From Pseudomonadota bacterium (GTDB lineage: Bacteria; Desulfobacterota; Desulfarculia; Desulfarculales; Desulfarculaceae), in the NCBI GenBank assembly GCA_018819925.1, contig JAHJPG010000078.1, positions 43,734 through 107,733 on the forward strand: a stretch of 64,000 nucleotides of DNA, read 5' to 3'. A program made the translations under genes and the position numbers. Below the pieces are notes generated by a model, which saw only the letters and a program-made list of their open reading frames with translations, had not been told where the DNA came from and ran no database searches. Position 1 is the stretch's first letter. Each line of letters begins with the position of its first letter. This document shows, piece after piece, positions 43,547-53,371 of this stretch.

Positions 43547-44896
43547 TCATGGTGAACGCAGGCCGGCCTTTTTGATCTTGCGGGCCAGGGTGGTGCGGTC
43601 TATGCCCAGGATTGCCGCCGCCTGGGTTATGTTCCATTGGTGGGCCTGCAGGATCCGCCGGATGTGCTCGGTTTCGATTTCGGCCAAGCGCAGGGGAGCG
43701 GAGCCCGACTTGGGCCCCTCCTCTAGGAAGGCGAGTTGCTCCAGCTTGATCAGACCGCCCCGTCTCACGATCACCGCCCGCTCCATGATGTTGCGCAGCT
43801 CTCGCACATTGCCCGGCCAGGCATAGCTGAGAAGGGCCTGTCTGGCCTTGTCGTCCAACTCCGGCGGCGGCTTGCCGGTCTCCCGGGAGAAAACGGCGAT
43901 AAAGTGCTCGGCCAGGGGGATGATGTCCTCCCGGCGCTGGCGCAGGGGCGGCACGGTCAAAGAGAATACGTTTATTCGGTAGTAAAAATCCTGCCGGAAA
44001 TCGCCTGCTGCTATCAGTTCGGGAAGGTCGCGGTGGGTGGCGCAGATCAGGCGAAAGTCGCTGGTCAGGGGATCGCCGCCCCCCACTCGTAAAAAGCTGC
44101 CATTTTCCAGCACCCGCAGTAGAGCCACCTGCATCTTCTGGGATATATCGCCCACCTCGTCCAAAAACAGGGTGCCGCCGTCGGCCATCTCCAGGTGGCC
44201 CCGGCGGGCCTTTACCGCGCCGGTGAAGGCCCCGCGCTCGTGCCCGAACAACTCGCTCTCCAACAAACTCTCGCTTTGGGCCCCGCAGTTTATGGCCACA
44301 AAGGGCCCAAAGGAGCGGGAGCTGCGGTTGTGTATGGCCCGGGCCACCAGCTCCTTGCCCGTGCCGGTCTCGCCCACGATTAGCACCGGAGCCTCGGTGG
44401 CGGCTACTTCCTCGATCTGTCCGAATACCTTGAGCATGGCCGGCGACCCGCCCACCAGGTCTTCGAAGCCGGCCATTTGGCCCTCGGCCAGGCGCTGGCG
44501 CAGCATTTTATTCTCTTGCATTAGGCGCTTTTGGCGGCCCATCTTTTCCAGCAACAGCATCAAATGTTCAGGGTCAAAGGGCTTGAGCAGGTAGTCGCTG
44601 GCCCCGGCCTTCATGGCATCCACCGCCGACTCGATGGAGCCATAGGCGGTGATGATGATCACTAGGACGTCCGGGTGGCTTTCCTTTACGCGCCTCAGCA
44701 GCTCGATGCCGTCCATGCCCGGCATCTTGATGTCCACCAGGGCCAGGTCGAACTCACGCTGCTCCATCAGGCCCAGGGCCTCGCGACCTCCTTCGGCCTT
44801 GCCAACTTGGTGGCCATCCTGCACCAGCCAGGCGGCGATTGACTCGCGCATGGCCAGCTCGTCGTCAACCACCAACACCCGTAGCGGGGTACTCAT
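43547..44896 (-). CDS. NtrC-type sigma-54-dependent response regulator
   Basis: A 449-residue protein. A receiver domain with phosphoacceptor D55 (ALVDIKMPG) is followed by an AAA+ activator domain: Walker A GETGTGKE, the sigma-54 contact loop GAFTGA and Walker B GGTLFLDEVGD. A Fis-type helix-turn-helix (NITQAAAILGIDRTTLARKI) ends the protein. It overlaps the kinase gene (ATGA). The sigma-54 promoter ahead of the nearby GcvH-like gene is its obvious candidate target. Activity needs phosphorylation by the linked kinase. Confidence 0.92.
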   Translation of the reverse strand: MSTPLRVLVVDDELAMRESIAAWLVQDGHQVGKAEGGREALGLMEQREFDLALVDIKMPGMDGIELLRRVKESHPDVLVIIITAYGSIESAVDAMKAGASDYLLKPFDPEHLMLLLEKMGRQKRLMQENKMLRQRLAEGQMAGFEDLVGGSPAMLKVFGQIEEVAATEAPVLIVGETGTGKELVARAIHNRSSRSFGPFVAINCGAQSESLLESELFGHERGAFTGAVKARRGHLEMADGGTLFLDEVGDISQKMQVALLRVLENGSFLRVGGGDPLTSDFRLICATHRDLPELIAAGDFRQDFYYRINVFSLTVPPLRQRREDIIPLAEHFIAVFSRETGKPPPELDDKARQALLSYAWPGNVRELRNIMERAVIVRRGGLIKLEQLAFLEEGPKSGSAPLRLAEIETEHIRRILQAHQWNITQAAAILGIDRTTLARKIKKAGLRSP

Positions 44897-46443
44897 TTCC
44901 CTTCTCCCTCCCCCAACTCCTCCCCTTTGCCGGCCAGGGGCAGCACCAGGCGGAAGGTGGTGCCGCAGCCCAGCTCGCTGTCCGCCTCCACCTGGCCGTG
45001 ATGCTCGCGCATGATGCCGTAGACCATGCTCAATCCTAAACCCACGCCGTGGCCGTCGGCCTTGGTGGAGAAAAAGGGCTCGAATATGCGCGGCAGACTT
45101 TCCTGGGGGATGCCCTCACCGCTGTCGCGGAACTCCAGCCACACCTTGGCCTCCTGGGGCAGCACCCCGCCGCTGATCTCCAGGGAGCCTCCCTGGGGCA
45201 TTGCCTCCAAGGCGTTGAAAATCAGGTTGGTGAACACCTGCTGGAGCTGCGAGGCGTCACCCCACACATCCAAACCCTCGGCGGGCACGGAAAGCTTCAA
45301 TTCCACACCGGAAAGCTCCATGCGGTGGCCGGTGAGCAGGACGGTGGTGTCCAATAGTGCATGTAAGTTAAGGACGCAGGGGGCCGGGCTGCGCTGGCGG
45401 GCAAAAGAGAGCAGGTTGTCCACGATGCGGCTGCACCGTTGGGCCTCTTGAGCGCACAGATCCAGGTAGCCCTGATAGTCGAGCAGATCCTTGGCCTTGG
45501 TGCGTCCATTAGCCAGGCCCTTGTGCATCAATTTAACGAAATTGTAGATGGAGGAGATGGGGTTGTTTATTTCATGGGCCACCGAGGCCACCAGCTTACC
45601 CAGGGCGAGGAGTTTGTCCTCTTGAACCAGGCGGGCCAGGTCCGCCTTTATCGCCGCGGTGCGCCGATCCATGCGTTGGGCCAGGTCGTCGGTAATGTCG
45701 CGGAAAAGCTCCAACACCTGCACCACCTCTCCCTTGCGGTTGACCAGGGGATAGGTGGACACGTCGCAATAATGGGTCGAGCCGTCTTGTTGCGCGTGTT
45801 CGTGGATGGCGTGGGCGCTTTTTCCAGTGGCCAGGGTGCGCTTCATGGGACAGGGGTTTTCCGGGCTGTCGCAGGGGGTGATGGCTTGGTGGCTCACCTG
45901 GAAGCAGTAGCGGCCCAGCGCCTCCTCCCGGCTGAGGCCGGCCGTGGCCAGGGCCGCCTGGTTGGCCCGCACGATGCGGTAGTCGCCGTCCAGCACCAGG
46001 ACCCCCTCGCCGGTGGCGTCCACCATGACTTGGTTGAAGCATCTGGCCATGCTGGCCTCGTCCTCGGTTTGCTCCAGTTGTTGGTACAGGGAAACCACAT
46101 CATGAAATAGGCGCGAGGCGGTGTGCCCGATTACGCCTACCGACTCTGGTTTGCTGGCCGCCAGATTGGATAAAAGCTCCTGTTCATCGGTGAGTTCTAC
46201 GACCAGATCCAGGTTCTCCAAGTTAAACAACTCGGCGCAGTCAGTGGTGGTGAATATGCCCCGCTCCCGGGCCAGGCGCAACCCCTCGGCCTCGGGGTTC
46301 AGATCGGCCACGCCCACGATTTCCGCCCGCAGTCGCTGAAAACGCCTGGAGTCGAACATCTCCAGCATGGACCGGCACCGTTTGCCGCCGCCGATTACCG
46401 CCACCCTGAGCTTTTTCTGGCTTTGCTTCCGGCCGGTTGGCAT
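44893..46443 (-). CDS. Sensor histidine kinase with N-terminal Rossmann-like domain and PAS
   Basis: A 516-residue kinase. Residues about 12-120 form a Rossmann-like module (VAVIGGGKRC, then EIVGVADLNPEAEGLRLARE), an oxidoreductase-type NAD(P) fold that is unusual in a sensor kinase. A PAS domain follows (about 150-260, with GRYCFQVSHQAITPC). The kinase core has the H-box VASVAHEINNPISS, the N-box NLIFNALEA and G-boxes DSGEGIPQ and GVGLGLSMV. No transmembrane segment is evident, so it senses a cytoplasmic signal. The ATG at 46443 is preferred over a TTG at 46455. It is coupled to the response regulator. Confidence 0.88.
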   Translation of the reverse strand: MPTGRKQSQKKLRVAVIGGGKRCRSMLEMFDSRRFQRLRAEIVGVADLNPEAEGLRLARERGIFTTTDCAELFNLENLDLVVELTDEQELLSNLAASKPESVGVIGHTASRLFHDVVSLYQQLEQTEDEASMARCFNQVMVDATGEGVLVLDGDYRIVRANQAALATAGLSREEALGRYCFQVSHQAITPCDSPENPCPMKRTLATGKSAHAIHEHAQQDGSTHYCDVSTYPLVNRKGEVVQVLELFRDITDDLAQRMDRRTAAIKADLARLVQEDKLLALGKLVASVAHEINNPISSIYNFVKLMHKGLANGRTKAKDLLDYQGYLDLCAQEAQRCSRIVDNLLSFARQRSPAPCVLNLHALLDTTVLLTGHRMELSGVELKLSVPAEGLDVWGDASQLQQVFTNLIFNALEAMPQGGSLEISGGVLPQEAKVWLEFRDSGEGIPQESLPRIFEPFFSTKADGHGVGLGLSMVYGIMREHHGQVEADSELGCGTTFRLVLPLAGKGEELGEGEGK

Positions 46444-46684
46444 GTTCCACCTCAAAAACCGTTAACTATGGATAATTCTATCCTAAATTTTTTGGGCGAT
46501 TATAGCACTAAATGCCCTTTTCAGCCGAGGATGCCTCCGATCGCACCGCCACGGCCATTAATTCGCTTCCAAATGTCTGATGGTGAATTGCCGCTCACTC
46601 CAAGCGCAGCAAGTCTGGGGCCGGCGTGCAAACGGCTAGGGTGCGCCTGGTAGTTTGAATTTTTGATCAGCGGCGAAAGAGAAA

Positions 46685-47481
<797 letters not shown>

Positions 47482-47482
<1 letters not shown>

Positions 47483-48297
47483 CACAGTCTGCGCACACTT
47501 TTGAAAAACTTGAGCCCCCCCACCAGGCCCAGGTCGCAGACACGCCCGATCACGGCGATGAGCAGGATGCCCATGATGATTATGTCCACCCGGCCCAGCA
47601 TGCGTGCGTCCATGATGACCGCCCCCAGGCCGCCGGACACTCCGGTCAACTCGCCCAGCACCAGGTAGGCGAAAGCGATGCCCAGGCCCAGCCTGAGCCC
47701 GATGATAACGTGGGGCATGGCCGCCGGGATGAGCACCGTGAAAATCAGGCGGGTTTTACCCAGGCCCATCATGGACCCGGACCTGAGGAACAGGGGGTTG
47801 ACCTGAATGGCCCCGGCCGCTGCTCCCAAGTAGATGGGAAAAAACGCGGCCAGGGAGACCAGAAACACCGTGGTCTTGAAACCGATGCCGAACCACACCA
47901 GGGCCAGGGGCAACCAGGCGATGCCGGGCACCGCCCGCACCCCGTTGATGAAGGTGTCCAGGAACAGACGCATAAACTTGAGGCGGCCGGAAACGAGCCC
48001 CAGGGGCAGGCCCAGCAGCACGGCCAGGGCGAAGCCTCCCCCCACCCTGCCCAGGCTGGCCATGGCATCATCCAGGAAGCGGCCGGCATAGGGCGCACTG
48101 CCCTGGGGGGCGAAGATGTAGTTGACCGCGGTGTCCAGCACCTGGCCGGGCGGAGGCAAAAAATAGGCCGGCACCAGGCCCCCCAGGCTGAGTAGACCCC
48201 AGACTCCAAAGGCGCAGGCGGGCAACAGCCAGGGCAGCAGGATGGCGGCCACCGGCTTGCCGCGGGAGGCGCTCTTGGTTGGTCCCAGGCTTGGCAT
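47482..48297 (-). CDS. ABC transporter permease (SsuC/TauC-like)
   Basis: A 271-residue permease with about six membrane segments and the EAA-like loop before LIFTVLIPAAMPHVIIGLRL, typical of SsuC, TauC and NrtB. It overlaps the binding-protein gene by one base (ATGA-like junction) and the ATPase gene by one. Together they form a complete importer. Confidence 0.88.
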
Positions 48298-49250
48298 CAG
48301 TTTTTAAGCTTAACGCCCTTAACAAAGCTCAGGTCAATGAGCTTATGGTAATCCGGTTCGCGGCTGATGATGCCCAGAGCCTTCATGCGCCCGCCCAGGG
48401 CCCGCACCCGTTTGATGAACCCCTGGTCCATGTTCCAGGCCAGTTCCATGTTGGGAGCGGCCTTTTCCAGCACCTTCAGGGGCGTGCCGAAAGTGGCCGC
48501 CCGCTGCAACCATTGCTTGGGGTGGGTCTTGAGATATTCGGTGGACGCGGCATGGGCGGCCACCAGGGCGGCCACCAGCTGGGGATGCTTGTCTATGGTC
48601 TCCTTGGTGACCAGCATGCCCGCGTTGATGGCGCCGACGCCCCCACCGTAATAAGGATAGGCCAGGATGCGGCCATAGCCCTGGAGCACGGCCAAGGTGG
48701 GGAAAGGCTCGCCCGAGAGGAAGGCGTCTATGGAGCCCCGGGCCAGGGCCAGGCCCATGTCGAAAAAGTCCACCCGGACCAGCTTCACGTCCTTGTTGGG
48801 ATTGATGCCGTTTTTGGTCAGGGCCTCACGCAGGAGTATCTCGTGCATGGTGCCGGGCACGTAGCCGATCTTCTTGCCGGCCAGGTCCTTGATGCTCTGG
48901 ATGGGGCTGTCCTTTTGCACCACCAGGGCAGAGCACTTATTGCACAGGGCGGCCACCACCACCACCGGCTCGCCGCGCGAGGCCGAATGGATGGCGTGGG
49001 CCAGGGTGGTCCCGCACATGTCCAGGCTGCCGGCCAGCAGGGCCATCTTTTGGTCCGCCGGGTTGGTGAAGGGGAAAACCTCCAACTTCTGGCCGGGCAG
49101 GAACTGCTGGTAGAAGAAGGGCTGGATGGTCTGGGCGGTCTTCCAGGTGCCCACCCGCCAGGGCGACTGGGCCAGGGCGGGCCGCCCGGCGGCCAATAAC
49201 AAGACGCCGATCAGCATAACGCTTGCCCACAAACTCGGTGACTTGCGCAT
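48297..49250 (-). CDS. ABC transporter substrate-binding protein (SsuA/NrtA-like)
   Basis: A 317-residue binding protein. A signal peptide (PSLWASVMLIGVLLLAAG, cleavage near ALA-Q) is followed by a WRVGTWKTAQTIQPFFYQQF start of the SsuA/THI5 type. It contains two cysteines (LDMCGTT and ALCNKCSA), somewhat unusual. The start at 49250 follows AAGGGG and is preferred to 49274. It belongs to the importer below and lies 45 bases after the radical SAM gene, so the transported compound may be a precursor for that enzyme. Confidence 0.85.
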   Translation of the reverse strand: MRKSPSLWASVMLIGVLLLAAGRPALAQSPWRVGTWKTAQTIQPFFYQQFLPGQKLEVFPFTNPADQKMALLAGSLDMCGTTLAHAIHSASRGEPVVVVAALCNKCSALVVQKDSPIQSIKDLAGKKIGYVPGTMHEILLREALTKNGINPNKDVKLVRVDFFDMGLALARGSIDAFLSGEPFPTLAVLQGYGRILAYPYYGGGVGAINAGMLVTKETIDKHPQLVAALVAAHAASTEYLKTHPKQWLQRAATFGTPLKVLEKAAPNMELAWNMDQGFIKRVRALGGRMKALGIISREPDYHKLIDLSFVKGVKLKN

Positions 49251-49295
49251 TTGATCCCCTTGTGCCGGCTTCATTTCAAAATACCAACGCTTGGT

Positions 49296-50363
49296 TCAGG
49301 GCAGGCCGTGGTAATGGGTGGAGCATAAACCGCTCTCCGTGGCGGCGGATTGGGGTTGGCCAAAACAATTGGAAGGCAGGCTGGGATCCCAGCCCATCTC
49401 CCGCTGCATGCGAGCGCAATCGGCCAGGTTTTGTCCCCGCCCCTTGCCGGTGTCCGACTGGGCATCGCGCGGGCTGGAGCCCACCTCGGGAAAGAACAGG
49501 TTGGCACCGGCCAAAAGGGCGGCGGCATTGGGCTCATGGGTGCAGTGGGCCTTGGCCACGTCCCCCATGGCCAGGCGGCTCACCGCCACCATGCGGGCCA
49601 TCTCCAACTCGGTGATCATTCCGTGGTGGCCCAGGGGGGAGCCGGGGAAGTTGATGCGGCGCATCACCCCGGAGTAGGTGGCCCCCATCTCCCTAGCCAG
49701 AAGCATGAGCCTGGCGATTTCCTCGGGCTGGTGCTCGGGCCCCACCGGCTCGATGCAGTTCATCCACTCCAGCCCCACGTCAGTAATCACCTTGATGGTC
49801 TGGATGCGTTTTTCCACCGCGAAAGGCGTGTCCACCCCCTCGCCCAGGCGCACCGCGTGGTAAAAGCCCTGGAAGCCATGGGCCAGCAGGGCCTCTCCCT
49901 CCTGGTGGTTGATGTCCCTGGTGTTGGCCACCAGGGGCACCCGCACCTCCCGGCGAAGCCAGGAGCCCAACTCCAAGAGCCGTTCAAAGGGATAGCGGCC
50001 GGTGGTCATGAGGTTCAGGGCGTCGGCTCCCTGCTCTTGGCCCTGCTTGGCCCAGGCCAAAAGTTGCTCCTCGCTGAACTCGTGGCTATCCTTGAAAATT
50101 TCGGCTTGCTTGGCAAGAGAGCAGAACTTGCAGTTGAAAGAGCAGCCCTCCACGTTGAGGCCGATGTGAAAATGGAGCTCGCCCTTGCCGCCAAAGCTTT
50201 CCCGGCTCATGCGGTTGGCCAGACTCATCACGGCATAGACCTCGGGCGAGCATAGGTCCAAGCGGAGCAGATAGACCGACTCCTCCAGGCTGATCCCGGC
50301 CATGTCCTGGGCCTTGTTCAGTATCTCCGCTACGTTGGGGTCGAGGGGTTTCCACAGGCTCAA
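49296..50363 (-). CDS. Biotin-synthase-like radical SAM enzyme
   Basis: A 355-residue radical SAM protein. The cluster motif is CSFNCKFC (CxxxCxxC), preceded by GELHFHIGLNVEG and followed by ALNLMTTGRYPFERLLELG. The layout is BioB-like, including the C-terminal region around GANLFFPEVGSSP, but the BioB YNHN-type motif is replaced by a YHAVRLGEGVD sequence. The substrate is unknown. A TTG start at 50363 with GGAGAA ahead of it is preferred; another TTG at 50405 lies upstream. It stands between lipA and a complete SsuABC-like importer on the same strand. Confidence 0.75.
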   Translation of the reverse strand: MSLWKPLDPNVAEILNKAQDMAGISLEESVYLLRLDLCSPEVYAVMSLANRMSRESFGGKGELHFHIGLNVEGCSFNCKFCSLAKQAEIFKDSHEFSEEQLLAWAKQGQEQGADALNLMTTGRYPFERLLELGSWLRREVRVPLVANTRDINHQEGEALLAHGFQGFYHAVRLGEGVDTPFAVEKRIQTIKVITDVGLEWMNCIEPVGPEHQPEEIARLMLLAREMGATYSGVMRRINFPGSPLGHHGMITELEMARMVAVSRLAMGDVAKAHCTHEPNAAALLAGANLFFPEVGSSPRDAQSDTGKGRGQNLADCARMQREMGWDPSLPSNCFGQPQSAATESGLCSTHYHGLP

Positions 50364-50595
50364 AATGAGTTCTCCGGGATGGCCCGGCCGTTTCCGCGAT
50401 AGCAATAACCGAGGCGCGGCCGCGCTTTTGATCGATATTATCTATAGGTTCCCATACCTATGGCCAAAGATAACGCATCATTAAAAAATGTAAACCCGCT
50501 AGACGCGGCAGGGTTGCTTTTAGGCCCGGGTTCCCGCCGAAGCGCGGCTCCACCCGGCGCGGCGAATATTGGGGAGTTGTTCGGGAAATTCCCGC

Positions 50596-51459
50596 CTAGG
50601 CGGCGGCCGCCTGCAGCCAGAGCTGGGCGGCTAAGTAAGAAGAGCGCACGTAAGGTCCGCTGGCCACGGCGGCGAAGCCACGGGCCAGAGCCTCGCCGCG
50701 CAGCGAGTCAAACTCCTCGGGCGGCAGGTAGCGCGCCACCGGGTGGTGCTGGCGGCTGGGGGCCAGGTATTGCCCCAGGGTGAGCATGCGGCAACCCGTG
50801 GCCAGCAGGTCGTCGAAAACGGCCAAAAGCTCGTCACGGGTCTCGCCCAGGCCCAGCATCAGGCCGCTCTTGGCCAGCATGCCGGCGGCGGCCGCCCGCT
50901 CCAGCACCTCCAGGGAGCGGCGATAGCGGGCCTGGGGGCGCAGCTCGCCGTAGAGCCGGGGCACCGTCTCCAGGTTGTGGTTCAGCACCCGAGGGCCGGC
51001 GTCCAGTACGGTGCGCAGGGCCTCGGCGCTGCCGCCCAGGTCGGAGATCAGGGCCTCCACCCCCACCCCGGGCAGGCTCTGGTGAAGGCGCTGTATGGTG
51101 GCCGCCACCTGGGCCGCGCCGCCGTCGGGCAGGTCGTCGCGGGTGACCATGGTGAGCACCACGTACTCCAGGCCCAGTTCCGCAGCGGCCCGGGCCGCGT
51201 TGTCCGGTTCCTGTGGATCGGGTGAGGAAGGCTTTTGTTTGGACACCGCGCAAAAGGTGCAACGCCGGGTGCAGGCCGGCCCCAGAAGCAAGAAGGTGGC
51301 CTCGCCACGGCCATAGCACTCGCCCCGGTTGGGGCATTGGGCCTCTTGGCACACCGTGAACAGCCCACTGCCCTCAAGGCTGGCCCGCACCAGGCCGGCG
51401 CTACCGGCGGGGGCCAGTTTGCGCCTGAGCCAGGGAGGTTTGGGTTGGGGTCGCTGCAT
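50596..51459 (-). CDS. lipA: Lipoyl synthase LipA
   Basis: A 287-residue radical SAM enzyme that inserts two sulfur atoms into protein-bound octanoyl chains to form lipoyl groups. The auxiliary cluster is CQEAQCPNRGEC (CX4CX5C), the SAM cluster CTRRCTFC, and the family-specific RSSY motif appears as YVRSSYLA at the end. The start at 51459 follows AAGGA; the longer frame to 51597 has no family features. No lipB or lipoylated 2-oxoacid dehydrogenase is nearby. The closest H-protein-like gene (41947) lacks the lysine to be modified. Confidence 0.92.
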   Translation of the reverse strand: MQRPQPKPPWLRRKLAPAGSAGLVRASLEGSGLFTVCQEAQCPNRGECYGRGEATFLLLGPACTRRCTFCAVSKQKPSSPDPQEPDNAARAAAELGLEYVVLTMVTRDDLPDGGAAQVAATIQRLHQSLPGVGVEALISDLGGSAEALRTVLDAGPRVLNHNLETVPRLYGELRPQARYRRSLEVLERAAAAGMLAKSGLMLGLGETRDELLAVFDDLLATGCRMLTLGQYLAPSRQHHPVARYLPPEEFDSLRGEALARGFAAVASGPYVRSSYLAAQLWLQAAAA

Positions 51460-51786
51460 GGGGTAATTATCCTTAAGACATGGCTTGGGTTCAAATGTAG
51501 AGCCAGAGGGCTCCAGAGGCCGCCGTCCAAATTGAATAATTTCGAGGTTATCCGTTGAGCTTTGCCCATGCAACCGTTGGACCATACACCTTGGCAACTT
51601 TCGGCTGAAATCACTCGCAAATCCGCCTCATATTTTTTAAGGTCCATACATTTTTACTAAATAATGGTCAGCCTACGGTTTGGGAGCACCCCTAGCATAC
51701 CTTCCTACCGAGGCCATCTTAACCGTAAGGCCATGGCTTCTTACTTCAGGCGCCTAAACTGGCGACGCCTTTCTCAACCAGGGCAA

Positions 51787-52863
51787 CTAGTCGCCATGGC
51801 CGAACCTATCCGCAAGCCGCATCTTGCCCCAATCAGTTATGTTTTCAGCGATCTCGGCCCAATCCGATTCCGGCCTGTCTTTCAAGATGATCGACTCGGT
51901 GGGGCAGGTGATGACACAGACCCCGCAGCCGATGCAGCGTTCATCCTGGACCATATAAACGCCGTCATCCTCGCTTATGGCATCCATTGGGCAGCGCTCC
52001 TCCTGGCAGGTGCCGCAGGATGCGCAGGTGTCGGCATCTATGACCGCCACATAGCGGCTGCGGGCCAAAATGTAGGGCGCGTCGTATTCCTTCAAGCTTC
52101 GCATCAGGCCACAACAACAAGAGCAGCAGTTGCAGATGAATCCCCCTATGGCGTCCTGCACATTGTAGGTGTTGTGTATCAAGCCCTCCTTCTCGGTCTC
52201 ATCGATTAGTTGAAGAGCTTCTTGTTTGCTTATGATGTCCCCGTCCAGGTTGAAATCGTCGTAAGCGCCCTCTTCCATGGAATATTGCAAGCAGTTATGC
52301 AGGGAGTGCTTACAGCGGTTCCCCAGCAGGCCCTGCTCCCTGCGGCAGATGCAATCCTGCACCCGGAATGATTTTGCGTTGGCGATGATCTGGCGGACGT
52401 CCTCGTGCTGCAGTATTTCAAGGTCCGCCTTGATGCCCTTGTTCACGGGAATCACCCTGGTCAAGTGAGGTCCGTGACCGCCCACCTTTTGACTGAGCAC
52501 GGGCAGGTATTCCTCGAACAACGCCACCAATTCCTTGGTGAGCCGATCTTGCCGCTGGAATTCGTATATGCCCACCACGAATGGCGCCAGTTTGAACATC
52601 CGGCGGCCGGCCATTTTCAGTGAGGCGATTTGCCCTTTCTTGGCCATGCTGTAAACAGCGGCCTCTATCTCCTCAACCGGCCTGCCCAAGCGTTTGGCGA
52701 TATCCCCCGCTGTTTCGGGCGTAGGGTTCATCTTTAAAGCCATCTCGGCTTCCGGAGGGCTGAATATCTGACGCAGAATTTTTAGCTCCACACCGCTAGG
52801 CGTGGCGGGAAAACCCTCTGGCAGATCGTCAAGCTTTTTTGCCAACCTTTCAAATACGTCCAT
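51787..52863 (-). CDS. Winged-helix/4Fe-4S ferredoxin protein
   Basis: A 358-residue protein. Residues 30-100 look like a winged helix (TAGDIAKRLGRPVEEIEAAV), then a linker, a cysteine-rich patch CNCCSCCCG, and two [4Fe-4S] motifs: CASCGTCQEERCP and CIGCGVCVITCPTE. Proteins of this composition occur in anaerobic aromatic and hydroxyacyl-CoA pathways, but no function is fixed. It ends 327 bases before lipA and lies immediately downstream of the aconitase-X-like remnant, on the same strand. It may be a redox-linked regulator or electron carrier. Confidence 0.7.
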   Translation of the reverse strand: MDVFERLAKKLDDLPEGFPATPSGVELKILRQIFSPPEAEMALKMNPTPETAGDIAKRLGRPVEEIEAAVYSMAKKGQIASLKMAGRRMFKLAPFVVGIYEFQRQDRLTKELVALFEEYLPVLSQKVGGHGPHLTRVIPVNKGIKADLEILQHEDVRQIIANAKSFRVQDCICRREQGLLGNRCKHSLHNCLQYSMEEGAYDDFNLDGDIISKQEALQLIDETEKEGLIHNTYNVQDAIGGFICNCCSCCCGLMRSLKEYDAPYILARSRYVAVIDADTCASCGTCQEERCPMDAISEDDGVYMVQDERCIGCGVCVITCPTESIILKDRPESDWAEIAENITDWGKMRLADRFGHGD

Positions 52864-52911
52864 ATTCCTACACCCGCCTTCTTAAGATGTGCCGCCCATT
52901 AGCCCCGGAAC

Positions 52912-53082
52912 TCAAGACCATCGGGTGGACACTAATTTGCCGGTCACCGCAGCAGTTATCAGGTCGGGCATGGCCCCGAAGAACCATCCCTACCACTGGC
53001 CGCCGAACAGTTTCACGCCCTTGAAGCGTGACGATGGGGAGCCGGGCGTGATGCCTATGAGGTGCATCATGGGATCGTTCAG
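52912..53082 (-). pseudogene. Remnant of an aconitase-X-like large-subunit gene
   Basis: In one reading frame the minus strand gives NDPMMHLIGITPG, then FKGVKLFGGQ-W-stop-GWFFGAMPDLI, then VTGKLVSTRW, matching the aconitase X large subunit encoded at 59378. About 125 codons between the two matching parts are deleted in frame, and a TAG stop interrupts the rest at 52990-52992. The intact gene reads GQGQGW where the remnant has QW-stop-GW. It has no start. Base composition is closer to the high-GC part of the window than the intact copy, so it is probably an old resident paralog. Confidence 0.75.
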
Positions 53083-53371
53083 GATGGTTATAGTCACAAT
53101 AAGCACCGCTCCACATCAGATATTCGTTTGCAACCCGCGCACCTACGGTAGCCGCGCATTCATTGATTTTGTAGCAAATTTCGTGCCTAGTAAATCCTTA
53201 GCATAATCAGAAAGTTACAGGAAGCATGTGTCCAATTTAAGTACATCCTGTTTTAATTGTAGACAATTGTCGGGCAAATTCCTATAATCGAACATGCCTT
53301 TCACCATGATTCCCAAGGCATCCAGAACATGACCCCTGCAATCCTGCCTTACATTTAGGTGAAAAAATAGC
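53083..53371. other. Upstream region of the sigma-54 activator gene
   Basis: About 290 bases holding a good sigma-70 promoter at the right and no further aconitase-X similarity that I could recognise. Confidence 0.5.
53260..53288 (+). promoter_or_regulatory. Promoter of the sigma-54 activator gene
   Basis: TAGACA (53260-53265), 17-base spacer, perfect TATAAT (53283-53288). The 10-base palindrome GACAATTGTC (53262-53271) overlaps the minus-35 box and could be an operator. Confidence 0.6.

Noticed and set aside
52868..53116. 82-residue minus-strand frame in the remnant region
   Set aside because: It is in a different frame from the aconitase X matches, which continue through a stop codon; it is a by-product of the pseudogene.
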